From Armatimonadota bacterium (lineage in GTDB: Bacteria > Armatimonadota > Fervidibacteria > Fervidibacterales > Fervidibacteraceae), in assembly GCA_026419315.1 (NCBI GenBank), contig JANZZQ010000010.1, forward strand, positions 1 through 17,714: DNA of 17,714 nucleotides, in the 5' to 3' direction. Of the stretch, positions 1 to 6,194 are shown in pieces. A program made the position numbers and the translations under genes. Numbering within the stretch: the first letter of the stretch is position 1; each line of letters opens with the position of its first letter. The notes under the pieces are model-generated. The model was given only the letters and a program-made list of their open reading frames with translations. It was not told where the DNA came from and made no database searches.

Positions 1-341
1 GTTAGAAGGTGGAGCAAAGTCACTTTGCCCTTGTGCCCGCCGGAGAACTCAGGCAAGTATCTCTTGACAGGTTCGTGAATATCCAACTTGCCTTGTTGCC
101 AAAGCAAACAAATCGCTGGTGCAGTCGCTGCGACTTTCGTGACCGAAGCGAGGTCAAAGATCGTGTCAACGAACATGGGTTGAGGCGATGGAACTTCACG
201 GCGCTTCCCAAACGCAGAGAGGTATAAGACTTTTTCGTCAGTGCCGACACAAACGACAGCACCCGGAGTTTGACCCTCTGCGATTGCTGTTTGAACAATT
301 TGCTCCAACTTACGCTTCAACCTCTTCGTCCACCAACGCAT
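1..341 (-). CDS. Serine hydrolase, beta-lactamase family (partial, cut by left edge)
   Basis: The reading frame stays open from an ATG at 341 to the window edge, giving about 113 N-terminal residues. The translation has the family's N-terminal pattern: a GxTPGAVVCVG strand, then FDLASVTKVAATAPAICLL with the SxxK motif (SVTK) holding the nucleophilic serine, then QQGKLDIHEPVKRYLPEF and the beginning of the HLL segment that normally leads into a THTSGL-type motif. This matches class C beta-lactamase-like, penicillin-binding-protein-like or esterase proteins; the substrate cannot be told from this part. No signal peptide is visible at this start. The ATG has AAGGGG about 10 bases upstream. A stronger SD at 389-396 serves a different, overlapping frame (see findings), so the start is not secure. 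The gene is the most downstream on the minus strand here, 477 bases beyond the nucleotidyltransferase. Confidence 0.85.
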   Translation of the reverse strand, partial: MRWWTKRLKRKLEQIVQTAIAEGQTPGAVVCVGTDEKVLYLSAFGKRREVPSPQPMFVDTIFDLASVTKVAATAPAICLLWQQGKLDIHEPVKRYLPEFSGGHKGKVTLLHLL

Positions 342-382
342 TCCATTCTCGCCCCTTTGACTTGACAAAAGCCAAACACCAC
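317..382 (-). CDS. Possible 21-codon upstream ORF overlapping the serine hydrolase start
   Basis: A GTG at 382 lies 6 bases after GGAGGAGG (396-389), a far better SD than the one before the hydrolase ATG. It opens a frame of 21 codons ending in TGA at 319-317. The frame overlaps the hydrolase start (341) in another register. It could be a leader peptide that couples translation to the hydrolase, or the original start of the hydrolase separated from the main frame by a frameshift. The peptide has no recognisable motif. The call rests only on the SD, the spacing and the overlap. Confidence 0.3.
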   Translation of the reverse strand: MVFGFCQVKGARMECVGGRRG

Positions 383-404
383 AAAAGTCCTCCTCCCTTT
401 ACTT

Positions 405-787
405 CAAAGTTTGGTGGCACTTTGTATCCATGCCACTGGCTTCAGCCAGTAGTTGATGACGAACTTGCAAGTGCCGAACTCATTCGGCGAAAAATTCCGC
501 CGTCTAAAGACGGCGCTCAAAAGTTTGTCAGCGGCTGTGGGTTAAAGCCCATAGCATGGTTGGGGAAATCGGTCGCCGACAACATTTGTAGTAAAGAGCA
601 AAGCCTCAATTTACTGAGAACTCCTTTGATGAGCGCTTCCCCACCATGTGTTGGGCTTTGGACCGTATTCGCCGGCGAACTTTCCGAGCGCCGTTTTCGG
701 GCAGCGAAAAAGATTCTCGCCGAACAAACTCAACGACCTGTCAGTTCGTTATCAGCCGTTGGTTGAAGCCAGCGGCACGGTTAACCG
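405..787. repeat. Cluster of short hairpins in a gene-free stretch (REP-like)
   Basis: This 477-base gap (342-818) holds no protein I can recognise, but it is full of inverted repeats. 405-424: CAAAGT/ACTTTG. 435-450: ACTGGCT/AGCCAGT, loop TC. 473-488: GCCGAA/TTCGGC, loop CTCA. 498-515: CGCCGTCT/AGACGGCG, loop AA. 534-555: GCTGTGGG/CCCATAGC around TTAAAG, one mismatch. 668-679: TTCGCCGGCGAA, self-complementary. 755-776: GCCGTTGG/CCAGCGGC around TTGAAG, one mismatch. 778-787: CGGTTAACCG. The first five lie 9 to 22 bases apart. Several share a centre of the form CTTCAG, TCTAAAGA, TTAAAG or TTGAAG, as in REP-type palindromes moved by IS200-like REP-associated transposases. No such transposase is present here. 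None is followed by a clear T-run on either strand, so simple terminators do not explain them. Confidence 0.6.
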
Positions 788-818
788 ATTGACGATAAGC
801 CTTGAGTGAAGGGTGAGC

Positions 819-1862
819 TTACTTCCGACCGACGATTATCGCTTGCTGGATGAGACGGTCGGGAGAATGGACAATGCAGTTGTCAGTCACGATACAGTTG
901 CGAAGTCCAGTAAACGGAGTCACCGTTACATTCGACCAGAGAATTGAACTTTCAACAACTGCGTTTTTGCCGATCACGCAACGCTCCCCGATGACAGACC
1001 CCTCACGAACACAAGCGTTTTCCTCAACGACAGTATCAGGACCAACGGCACACGGCGGTTCTATGCGGGCGCTTTCCGCAATTTGAGCTGTAGGGTGGAC
1101 GAACATGCCGGGACGAATTTCCTTTAGGGGACATTCGTGGACTGGAGCTCGCTTTTCAAGCGCCGATTTGTTCGCATCCCAGTAATTGCCGATGTGACCG
1201 ATATCGTTCCAGTAACCTTCGCTCGCGAAACCGTAAATTGGTGCGCCCTCGGCAACGAGTTCTGGGAAAAGTTGTTTGCCGAAATCGTAGACGCTACCAT
1301 ATGAAATTCTGTCAAGGACTTCGGGCTCGAGCAGGTAAACGCCCGAATTCACAAGTGCACGACCACCGGTCCAGTCCCTGGGCTTTTCAATAAACCTGAC
1401 AATCCGACCATCGCTACTAAGTTGAGCGACCCCGAACTCCCTCGGGTCATCAACCCAAGCTAACGAAATGGTGACAAGCGCATTTTGCTCTTTGTGGAAA
1501 CGAATCATTGCCTGCAAGTCCAATTCAATCAGCTCATCACAACCTATGACCAAAATCGTGTCATTGGGTTCTTTGAGGAAATCGGCCATCAAGCGAACAG
1601 CCCCAGCAGTCCCATGCGGTTTGTCCTCATGCAAGTAAGTGATGGAAACGCCCAATCTCGAACCATCCCCAAAGTAACTTTCGATATCGTTGCCCTTGTA
1701 GTAAAGGTTGACAGCGAGTTCAGTGATGCCAGCCTTTTTGAGCCAACGGATGATGTTCTCCATGATCGGAACTGTCAAGACCGGAACGAGTGCTTTGGGG
1801 CGGGCGTAAGTTAGTGGGCGCAAACGAGTTCCCTCTCCTGCAGCCATGATCATCCCGCGCAT
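819..1862 (-). CDS. Sugar-phosphate nucleotidyltransferase with left-handed beta-helix tail
   Basis: This probably makes an NDP-sugar (GDP-mannose or glucose-1-phosphate type) from NTP and a sugar 1-phosphate in the cytoplasm, for surface polysaccharide or glycan synthesis. The 347 residues begin with the nucleotide-binding signature AAGEGTRLRPLTYARPK (7-23). Next come HGTAGAVR (83-90), the metal-site region VIGCDELIELDL (105-116), FIEKP (157-161), VNSGVYLLEP (171-180) and GYWNDIGHIGNYWDAN (216-231), the usual substrate-binding series. Residues from about 250 to 330 show hexapeptide-like repeats (VHPTAQIAESARI, CVIGKNAVVESSI) typical of a left-handed beta-helix. The ATG at 1862 has AGGAGGT six bases upstream. 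It is the third gene of a minus-strand operon, 42 bases after the BON-like gene. Families with this layout are often labelled mannose-1-phosphate guanylyltransferase; sugar and base specificity cannot be read here. Confidence 0.9.
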   Translation of the reverse strand: MRGMIMAAGEGTRLRPLTYARPKALVPVLTVPIMENIIRWLKKAGITELAVNLYYKGNDIESYFGDGSRLGVSITYLHEDKPHGTAGAVRLMADFLKEPNDTILVIGCDELIELDLQAMIRFHKEQNALVTISLAWVDDPREFGVAQLSSDGRIVRFIEKPRDWTGGRALVNSGVYLLEPEVLDRISYGSVYDFGKQLFPELVAEGAPIYGFASEGYWNDIGHIGNYWDANKSALEKRAPVHECPLKEIRPGMFVHPTAQIAESARIEPPCAVGPDTVVEENACVREGSVIGERCVIGKNAVVESSILWSNVTVTPFTGLRNCIVTDNCIVHSPDRLIQQAIIVGRK

Positions 1863-1904
1863 TTCCCTACCTCCTGTCCCCAGGTTCGCTAAGACGGTAA
1901 AGCG

Positions 1905-2162
1905 TCAGTCTTCACGAATTCGAGCGTAGTTGATGACATCCTTAACTCCCGGCATTCTTTTGATTCTCTCAATAAGGCGATTCACTCGCGCCTCAACGCT
2001 CTCACCGGAAACATCGCCCTTTGCCCTGCGAATCCAACCGTAGATTGAGATGTTCCCGCCAACACTAACGACCTCCATCCTTGAAATGTCAAGCCCAGCT
2101 CGGTTGAATTCACGCCGGACTTGCATTGCCAATTGCTTTTCCGCAGCAATGTCCCGTGGCAC
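1905..2162 (-). CDS. Small BON-like domain protein
   Basis: An 85-residue protein with no signal peptide or membrane segment. The pattern fits a BON domain: a helical start (QLAMQVRREFNRAGL), then the strands MEVVSVGGNISIYGWI (an xVxGGxIxIxGxV-like core), then a long helix ending RMPGVKDVINYARI, which is the usual GV..V.N finish. BON domains often bind membranes or polysaccharides, but usually in exported proteins, so its role as a stand-alone cytoplasmic domain is unclear. The start is a GTG at 2162, chosen because the perfect SD GGAGGTGA lies 6 bases before it. That SD is formed by the last codons and stop of the upstream gene (TGG AGG TGA), so the two genes are probably translationally coupled. 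Confidence 0.75.
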   Translation of the reverse strand: MPRDIAAEKQLAMQVRREFNRAGLDISRMEVVSVGGNISIYGWIRRAKGDVSGESVEARVNRLIERIKRMPGVKDVINYARIRED

Positions 2163-2168
2163 AGGGTT

Positions 2169-2894
2169 TCACCTCCAAAAAGCCATTGCTATTACTGCAA
2201 GCCCTTTCGGTTGTTTGGGGGCAGCAACTTGCTCGACCACTCTGACTTTCGTCTGCCACTCCGCTTGATTTTCAGATGTCGTCATAACCGTGGCTCTCAT
2301 CGCATACTCGCCGACGCGAGTGCATTTGAACTTGACAATGATTGGTTGGGGGTCAATAGAGGCAGGCAGGACGAATTCGTAAAATCGCCCTTCCTGCTTG
2401 ACTTGGCTTGGGAGGGGGGTTATGCCGACCAGTTGAAAATCGGAGAGCAAGCGCCTGTCTAACCTCAACCTAACAGGTTGATTTGCGGTTGTTTTGACCA
2501 ACATGCGAACCTCCAACGAATTCCCAACCATAACTTGCGAGGGAGCAGTAGCCGCTACCAAGATTCTCGGTGGGACGGGTCGGGAAAGAAAAGCAACAAG
2601 CAGCACACTGAGTGTGAACACTATAGAGGCAGCCATTTGCCAACGGGTTGAGGTTGAAAAGATCGGGTAAACCCTCCTTGCAACCAGTTTGGGGATAAAG
2701 TATGGGCAATTCAAATCTGTGGACGAGTAAACTACAGGATGCCCTTTTGCCCTCGGGCATGGATTTCCGTTGCCCGGGAAAGCACGGCAAAAACCACATA
2801 GGGTCAACTTTTCGCCGCAAAAGACACAGCGAGGAAAATCTGGATGGGTCTCATCCACCCATTCGCCACAGCGCGGACAAATCAAAGTCCGCAC
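2169..2894 (-). CDS. Zinc-ribbon membrane protein with extracytoplasmic beta-domain
   Basis: I do not recognise a named family. The 241 residues have a cysteine-rich N-terminus with CPRC (6-9), CVFC (23-26) and CGFC (33-36), plus C46 and C63, consistent with one or two zinc ribbons. A single hydrophobic segment spans about 86-104 (WQMAASIVFTLSVLLVAFL). About 135 residues after it are rich in beta-strand pattern (VGNSLEVRMLVKTT, FYEFVLPASI, VGEYAMRATVMTT) and resemble an immunoglobulin-like or CARDB-like sandwich. The arrangement suggests the ribbon is cytoplasmic and the beta-domain outside. The start is GTG at 2894 with AGGAGGG six bases upstream. It is the first gene of the operon with the BON-like protein and the nucleotidyltransferase, and is divergent from the S9-like gene across 87 bases. 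A role in the cell envelope is inference only. Confidence 0.7.
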   Translation of the reverse strand: MRTLICPRCGEWVDETHPDFPRCVFCGEKLTLCGFCRAFPGNGNPCPRAKGHPVVYSSTDLNCPYFIPKLVARRVYPIFSTSTRWQMAASIVFTLSVLLVAFLSRPVPPRILVAATAPSQVMVGNSLEVRMLVKTTANQPVRLRLDRRLLSDFQLVGITPLPSQVKQEGRFYEFVLPASIDPQPIIVKFKCTRVGEYAMRATVMTTSENQAEWQTKVRVVEQVAAPKQPKGLAVIAMAFWR

Positions 2895-2981
2895 ATTTAT
2901 CCCTCCTTTTCCTTGCCTCCGTTTTCAATTATGCCGCCTTCGTATTAAACTTGCACATGGAGAAAGGAGGTTAGTGGAACA

Positions 2982-3341
2982 ATGGCAGAAGCGCTGCAAA
3001 ACTTTGCGAACGAAAGCCAAAACGAAACGACAACCGAACAGTTGATGGAGACAGGAGTGGTGATTTACCATTCCCCGACAAACTCTCGCTACCCAATAAT
3101 GGCGAGAGTGCGACAAGGAACTGGCAAAGTTAGCGTCAACGGGGTCTCAATCGATGAGCTAATGAAAAGCGGACATGTCAGGCGGATTGAAGAATTAGTG
3201 CAAGTTTTGAAGCGGGAACGGCTGAAGGTTTTGGACGTTGACTTGCGGATGGGTGATTCGTTGCCGACCGAAACATTGTCTCCGTCCGTCCTCGCCTACG
3301 CTATCGCCGAAGCGTTGACCAATCTGCTGGGGAGGTTGTAA
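2982..3341 (+). CDS. Small protein resembling the core of ribosomal protein S9
   Basis: A 119-residue protein. After a polar N-terminal tail, residues 37-54 read RYPIMARVRQGTGKVSVN. This closely follows the bacterial S9 signature, in which an ARV strand is followed by PGxGKIxVN. The rest can be laid along S9: IDELMKSGHVRRIEELVQVL corresponds to the helix that follows, LKVLDVDLRMGD to the YDV.V.V.GG strand, and PSVLAYAIAEAL to the G.AGAIRHGIARAL helix. It lacks the basic C-terminal tail (KKARRAPQFSKR type) that contacts 16S rRNA and the tRNA in the P site, and stops after the helix. It is therefore unlikely to be the working S9; a paralogue with a new role is the better guess. The ATG has AAAGGAGG 11 bases upstream, a long spacing. 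It is followed by the HTH-receiver gene, which has its own promoter. Confidence 0.7.
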   Translation: MAEALQNFANESQNETTTEQLMETGVVIYHSPTNSRYPIMARVRQGTGKVSVNGVSIDELMKSGHVRRIEELVQVLKRERLKVLDVDLRMGDSLPTETLSPSVLAYAIAEALTNLLGRL

Positions 3342-3382
3342 CTCTCGCACGAAGCGCACATCTGAATGCGTGAAAACATTGC

Positions 3383-3411
3383 TTAAGTCGTGCACAACTT
3401 CGTGCTATAAT
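3383..3411 (+). promoter_or_regulatory. Likely sigma-70-type promoter of the HTH-receiver gene
   Basis: A perfect TATAAT at 3406-3411 is preceded by an extended -10 element (TGC). With a 17-base spacer the -35 is TTAAGT (3383-3388), only 3 of 6 consensus bases, which an extended -10 can tolerate. Transcription would start near 3418, about 37 bases before the ATG at 3455. An 8-base inverted repeat, GCACGAAG (3347-3354) and CTTCGTGC (3398-3405), ends exactly at the -10 hexamer and could be a regulator site. Confidence 0.55.
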
Positions 3412-3454
3412 CTTTTTGACAACAAAAACCCCTTTGAAGGAGTGTGTTGAAATT

Positions 3455-4054
3455 ATGGCAAGAAAACGCACAATTCAGGAGACGCCCGACGAAAGGGACA
3501 GGTTGATGGATGTGGAGGAAGTGGCAGAGTATCTCAACCTGCACCTTATGACTGTTTACCGAATGTTGCAATCTGGTGTTTTGCCCGCCCGCAAAGTTGG
3601 AGGGAGATGGAGGATCAACAAGCAAGAATTAGACGCTTGGTTGGAAACCCACACCGGAGGGACAAGAAAACAAGTGCTGGTAGTTGACGATGACCCTGAG
3701 GTTGGGCGGCTTTTCAAAAGAGCACTTCAACCCGAAAGGTGCACAGTTGACTTCGTCACGAGTGGGGAAGAAGCAATCAAATTGGTCAGCGAGAAGACTT
3801 ACGACCTCATCTTTCTGGACTTGCTCCTCCCCGACATGGATGGAGCGCGAACTTTCGCCCAAATTCGGAAAATAGACCCAGACGCAACCGTAGTTTTAGT
3901 CACAGCCTATCCGGACAGTGAATTGGTGAGCAAAGCAATGAAACACGGAGCAGTTTCCCTCCTCATCAAACCAATCCCAGTCGCTGAAATCAGGAAGCTG
4001 GCAAGGTCAGTTCACAAGAGAGTCCCTCGCCTCAACCGGCATGGACATGCTTAG
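3455..4054 (+). CDS. Regulator with N-terminal HTH and C-terminal receiver domain
   Basis: The 199 residues combine two domains. Residues 18-64 (MDVEEVAEYLNLH, then TVYRMLQSGVLPARKVGGRW, then INKQELDAWLE) are an excisionase/MerR-like helix-turn-helix of the type that binds DNA in Xis and BldC-like proteins. Residues 72-190 are a response-regulator receiver with the acidic pair D78/D79 (VLVVDDDP), phospho-acceptor D122 (LIFLDLLLPDMDG), T150 (VLVTAY) and K172 (LIKPI). All receiver residues needed for phosphorylation are present. The domain order is the reverse of ordinary response regulators, in which the receiver comes first. The ATG at 3455 was chosen because longer in-frame extensions would begin before the predicted transcript start; its AAGGAG is 12 bases upstream. 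No histidine kinase is adjacent; the nearest is at 14030-15763. Its stop overlaps that of the HIT gene on the other strand. Confidence 0.88.
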   Translation: MARKRTIQETPDERDRLMDVEEVAEYLNLHLMTVYRMLQSGVLPARKVGGRWRINKQELDAWLETHTGGTRKQVLVVDDDPEVGRLFKRALQPERCTVDFVTSGEEAIKLVSEKTYDLIFLDLLLPDMDGARTFAQIRKIDPDATVVLVTAYPDSELVSKAMKHGAVSLLIKPIPVAEIRKLARSVHKRVPRLNRHGHA

Positions 4055-4395
4055 CCCGGCGGCCAACGAAACGGACGGCCTCCCAAGAGGTGCAAGTGAA
4101 TGTGGAAAACTGACTGACCTGCACCTCTGTTGGTGTTCAAAACCAGCCTATACCCATCCTCGGCAACACCAAGCCCTTTCGCTAACCTCTGAGCCACTAA
4201 CATCATTTTGCCCAATAAGGATTGGTCCTCTTCGGTTGCCTCGTTTAGGCTTGCTATGTGTTTCCTCGGGATTATCAAAACGTGGATGGGTGCTTGGGGA
4301 TTGATGTCATGGAAGGCAACGACCTCTTCGTCTTCATAGGCGATCTTGCTCTGGATCTCCTTCGCTGCGATTTTGCAAAAAACGCAATCCACCAT
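4051..4395 (-). CDS. HIT family nucleotide hydrolase (Hint/PKCI type)
   Basis: A 114-residue histidine-triad protein that hydrolyses nucleoside phosphoramidates, AMP-lysine-like adducts or dinucleotides in the cytoplasm. It begins VDCVFCKIAAKEI with the CxxC typical of the Hint branch. It then has the usual core VVAFHDINPQAPIHVLIIPRKH, and it ends with NTNRGAGQSVFHIHLHLLGGRP, which holds the HxHxHxx triad whose central histidine is the nucleophile. Length and motifs agree with an intact Hint-type enzyme. The ATG at 4395 was chosen because GGAGGTGA (4408-4401) lies 5 bases before it; longer in-frame starts have no such site. Its stop codon (4053-4051) overlaps the stop of the convergent HTH-receiver gene (4052-4054), leaving no room for a terminator between the two. 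Confidence 0.93.
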   Translation of the reverse strand: MVDCVFCKIAAKEIQSKIAYEDEEVVAFHDINPQAPIHVLIIPRKHIASLNEATEEDQSLLGKMMLVAQRLAKGLGVAEDGYRLVLNTNRGAGQSVFHIHLHLLGGRPFRWPPG

Positions 4396-4514
4396 CACGC
4401 TCACCTCCACCAGCATCAATCCCTGAGAGTTGTTTGGTTGACAAGATTTTTGCGAGGCAGGATTTTACACCCGCCGAAACTTTCCTTCGTTCCCCGCTAA
4501 AAAATTTTTGCCCG

Positions 4515-4641
4515 TCAACTCCACCGTTGATGCTACAGGTTATGGCCCTTTTAACCAACAAGTGGGGGTTAGGGCACTGACGCTTTTTAAGTGCCGACCC
4601 CGGCCAGAGAAATTTAGCTTTGATGCCGGAATAAATCCGGC
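4515..4641. repeat. Hairpin cluster in the rho-HIT gap
   Basis: The 339-base gap 4396-4734 has no recognisable gene. It holds three short inverted repeats. 4515-4530: TCAAC/GTTGA around TCCACC. 4573-4595: GGCACT/AGTGCC around an 11-base loop, with flanking GGGTTAG and GACCC that could lengthen the stem. 4625-4641: GCCGGA/TCCGGC around ATAAA. The last has the same general shape as the hairpins at 405-787 (GC-rich 6-8 base stem, AT-rich centre). The cluster lies just downstream of rho and upstream of the HIT gene, so one or more may also act on 3' ends of rho mRNA. No long T-run follows the stems in the minus direction. Confidence 0.5.
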
Positions 4642-4734
4642 GTTGAGGATACAGCGTTTTGTCAGTTCAGAATTGAGGGACTTTTGCGCCATCCCCCGTT
4701 GCTTTGTGACTGTCCAAAACCCGTTAAACAGCGC

Positions 4735-6036
4735 TCAACGCCAATGCTGCATTATGAAGCGGAAGAATTCTTCATTCGTTCTCGTTCTGCGGATTTGGTC
4801 TATGAGTCGCTCGGTGGCGGTTGTCATGTCCACTTGCGAGAGGGTTCGCCTCAACCTCCAAACCGCTTCCCGCTCTTGGTCAGTGTAAAGCAACTCTTCC
4901 CTGCGAGTCCCTGAGCGTTGAATGTCAATTGCTGGGAAGATCCTTCGTTCCTGCAAGCGACGGTCAAGGTGAATTTCCATGTTGCCTGTTCCTTTGAATT
5001 CTTCGTAAATGTGGTCGTCCATGCGAGAACCGGTGTCAATCAGAGCAGTGGCGATAATTGTCAGCGAGCCACCTTCCCTCAGTTTCCTCGCCGCTCCGAA
5101 GAACCTCTTGGGGAACCTCAAAGCAGCTGGGTCAAGACCGCCCGTCAAAGTTCGTCCAGACGGTTCAACGACCAAGTTGGATTGTCGGGTCAGGCGGGTC
5201 AAACTATCAAGCAATATGACCACATCTTTGCCCATCTCAACCAACCGCTTCGCCTTTTCCAAGACCATGCGGGCAACCTGTATTTGATGCTCCGGTGGTT
5301 GGTCAAAAGTTGCTGCCGCAACTTCGGAGTTAACGGCTTCGCGAAAATCGGTTACCTCCTCCGGGCGTTCATCAATGAGCAAGACTATGACTGTGCATTC
5401 TGGATGGTTCCGCTCAATGCTTCTCGCAATCGTTTTCAACAGCGTGGTCTTACCCGCTTTAGGTGGTGAAACGATTAGACCTCTCTGCCCTTTCCCTATC
5501 GGGGTGACTATGTCAATTATTCGTGCGGTCACATTCTCCGACGAGTTCTCGCCAGGTCGTTCCATCCTCAACCTTTCAAACGGGAAGACAGGTGTTAGTT
5601 TCTCAAAATCCGGTCGCAACCTCGCTTTTTCTGGGTTGTCGCCGTTAACGGCAACTATGCGCAACAGGCTGTAAAATCGTTCCCCCTCTTTCGGCGGGCG
5701 AACGTATCCCATCACGAGATCGCCGTTCCTTAAACCGAACCTGCGAATTTGTGTCTGGCTGACGTAAACATCTTCCGGTGAGGGCATGTAACCGTCAACC
5801 CTCAGGTAACCCTTTACCTCCTTGTCCTCCACAATCTCAAGCACTCCTTCCCTGAGGGCGAAACCGTGACGGGCAGCAAAAGTTTCTAAAATTCGGCGAA
5901 CCAATTCTTGCTTCTTGAGTTTTGTCGCTCCAGGGATTTCAAGTGAACGGGCAATGTCTTGCAACTCGGATAATGTTTTCGCTTCAAGCTCGCTGAGGTC
6001 AAACTCCGTTGCGGTGATGATTTCTTGCTCGGTCAT
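4735..6036 (-). CDS. rho: Transcription termination factor Rho
   Basis: Rho is the hexameric RNA-dependent ATPase and translocase that ends transcription at Rho-dependent sites. At 433 residues it is normal in length and lacks the large insertions seen in some phyla. Residues 13-55 are the N-terminal helical Rho_N domain, and about 58-130 are the cold-shock-like RNA-binding domain (GVLEIVEDKEVKGYLRV). The ATPase part has Walker A PPKAGKTTLL (191-200, K196), VLLIDERPEEVTDFRE (218-233), Walker B DVVILLDSLTRL (271-282), the Q-loop/R-loop region following it, and the diagnostic IQRSGTRREELL (372-383). Start ATG 6036; AGGAGGG begins about 18 bases upstream, rather far, and AAAGGAC touches the ATG. 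It follows hpt after 158 bases that include a possible promoter. The rpmE gene often found near rho is not present. Confidence 0.98.
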   Translation of the reverse strand: MTEQEIITATEFDLSELEAKTLSELQDIARSLEIPGATKLKKQELVRRILETFAARHGFALREGVLEIVEDKEVKGYLRVDGYMPSPEDVYVSQTQIRRFGLRNGDLVMGYVRPPKEGERFYSLLRIVAVNGDNPEKARLRPDFEKLTPVFPFERLRMERPGENSSENVTARIIDIVTPIGKGQRGLIVSPPKAGKTTLLKTIARSIERNHPECTVIVLLIDERPEEVTDFREAVNSEVAAATFDQPPEHQIQVARMVLEKAKRLVEMGKDVVILLDSLTRLTRQSNLVVEPSGRTLTGGLDPAALRFPKRFFGAARKLREGGSLTIIATALIDTGSRMDDHIYEEFKGTGNMEIHLDRRLQERRIFPAIDIQRSGTRREELLYTDQEREAVWRLRRTLSQVDMTTATERLIDQIRRTRTNEEFFRFIMQHWR

Positions 6037-6145
6037 GTCCTTTGATGCCCTCCTTTATAAGGTTGCGGCGGATTTCCTTTTCTTTGGGAGGTATATGTGC
6101 CCGTGCCCTCCACCTATGAAGGGCTGGATCCATTAAAAGTGGCGA

Positions 6146-6185
6146 GTGGTATTTATATACTACCACATTTTTCTTCGGTTCGCAA
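6146..6185 (-). promoter_or_regulatory. Possible rho promoter with palindrome over the -10
   Basis: On the minus strand TTGCGA (6185-6180) is followed after 17 bases by TAGTAT (6162-6157); each matches 4 of 6 consensus bases. The imperfect palindrome GTGGTA/TACCAC (6146-6151 and 6161-6166, 21 bases in all) covers the -10 and could be an operator. The same hairpin could instead be a weak 3' stabiliser for hpt mRNA: a TTTT occurs about nine bases beyond the stem. The leader to the rho ATG would be about 115 bases. Confidence 0.35.
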
Positions 6186-6194
6186 CACCCGCCG

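Noticed and set aside
188..766. A 192-codon open frame on the plus strand
   Set aside because: It crosses the serine hydrolase antisense and then reads straight through the hairpin cluster; the translation has no domain pattern and no SD precedes the start.
3416..3454. A TTG start at 3416 that would lengthen the HTH-receiver protein by 13 residues
   Set aside because: It lies at or before the predicted transcript start set by TATAAT at 3406-3411 and has no SD.
4437..4466. A perfect TTGACA on the plus strand followed by AT-rich bases
   Set aside because: No acceptable -10 lies at the proper distance, and there is no plus-strand gene downstream for it to serve.
5990..6124. Short minus-strand frame (MDPALHRW...) overlapping the rho start, considered as a rho leader peptide
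   Set aside because: No SD precedes its ATG and the frame continues well into rho; chance is the simpler explanation.
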